From an uncultured Eubacteriales bacterium (lineage in GTDB: Bacteria > Bacillota_A > Clostridia > Christensenellales > Aristaeellaceae): a stretch of 14,117 bases of DNA. Of the stretch, positions 13,904 through 14,117 are shown piece after piece. Within the stretch, counting starts at the first letter, position 1. Each line of letters starts with the position of its first letter. A program made the translations under genes and the position numbers. The stretch spans positions 1-14,117 of the forward strand of contig ONXY01000491.1 of assembly GCA_900321945.1 (NCBI GenBank), read 5' to 3'. A model generated the notes under the pieces. The model worked only from the letters and a program-made list of their open reading frames with translations. It had not been told where the DNA came from and made no database searches.

Positions 13904-14117
13904 TTATACCGCCTCCCTCTTCGCGCCGGCCATGTAGAGGCCCATTTCCTCGGGATTCGTCTTCTTCGGATCCAGCTGTCCGACGATCTCTCCCTCATAC
14001 ATGACGAGAATCCGGTCCGAAACGTCCAGAACCTCGTCCATTTCCAGGGAAACCAGAAGAACGGCCTTTCCGGCGTCCCGCTGGGCGACCCGCTGCTTGT
14101 GGATATACTCGATCGCG
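13904..14117 (-). CDS. ABC importer ATPase, C-terminal end (NupO/RnsB-ATPase type; cut by window edge)
   Basis: Only the last 70 codons or so are present. They read as the end of the second nucleotide-binding domain of a double-domain ATPase: AIEYIHKQRVAQRDAGKAVL, then LVSLEMDEVLDVSDRILVMYEG and EIVGQLDPKKTNPEEMGLYM. The switch position carries SLE instead of the common SH, as is usual for the second half of sugar- and nucleoside-type ATPases. Walker A, Walker B and the signature motif lie outside the window. It ends 2 bases before the first permease, as in nucleoside importer operons of Firmicutes, where a BMP-family lipoprotein gene usually lies further upstream. Confidence 0.92.
   Translation of the reverse strand, partial: AIEYIHKQRVAQRDAGKAVLLVSLEMDEVLDVSDRILVMYEGEIVGQLDPKKTNPEEMGLYMAGAKREAV

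Noticed and set aside
12738..13937. A 399-residue plus-strand open frame opposite the first permease
   Set aside because: Antisense shadow; charged, repetitive H/R/D/Q-rich product with no domain, while the minus strand encodes a clear permease.

Overview
The window looks like chromosomal DNA of a moderately GC-rich Firmicute, most likely an anaerobic gut- or rumen-type Clostridia. The grounds are a TrpR-like yerC gene beside pcrA and ligA, a type III glutamine synthetase, a rubredoxin-first ('reverse') rubrerythrin, strong GGAGG ribosome sites, vegetative -35/-10 promoters with 17-base spacers, and third codon positions rich in G and C. Genus or species cannot be fixed from this sequence. 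No rRNA, tRNA, CRISPR array, transposase or phage gene was seen.

Layout. (1) Bases 1-3768, minus strand: promoter, yerC, pcrA and the first half of ligA, a repair and replication operon. (2) Bases 3771-6012, minus strand: a single-gene unit for type III glutamine synthetase with its own promoter and terminator. (3) Bases 6125-6764, plus strand: rubrerythrin, divergent from glnN. A 10-base perfect inverted repeat lies between the two promoters. (4) Bases 6765-8252, plus strand: an island of small genes. It holds a 70-residue peptide with a textbook double-glycine secretion leader, an 80-residue stand-alone protein resembling the RNA polymerase alpha C-terminal domain, about 470 bases without a confident gene but with strong hairpins, and a GlsB/YeaQ-type small membrane protein behind a perfect consensus promoter. 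(5) Bases 8213-10578, minus strand: a two-gene unit of a GT4 glycosyltransferase and an MprF-like flippase-domain membrane protein, ending at a terminator shared with the convergent GlsB gene. (6) Bases 10587-11741, minus strand: an M24 Xaa-Pro peptidase with its own promoter. (7) Bases 11764-14117, minus strand: the 3' part of a nucleoside-type ABC importer operon (end of the ATPase, two permeases, terminator).

Most of the window is ordinary housekeeping: DNA repair, nitrogen assimilation, oxidative-stress defence, envelope glycolipid work, peptide turnover and nucleoside uptake. The least explained part is 6765-7940. The double-glycine peptide has an internal 11-residue tandem repeat and no transporter or maturation gene beside it. 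The nearby untranslated DNA holds a terminator-like hairpin, a 9-base-pair hairpin of unknown role and a 15-codon minus-strand ORF with a perfect ribosome site. Two annotated starts matter: for glnN and for the M24 peptidase the longest open frame begins upstream of or inside the promoter, so the shorter starts given here are preferred.
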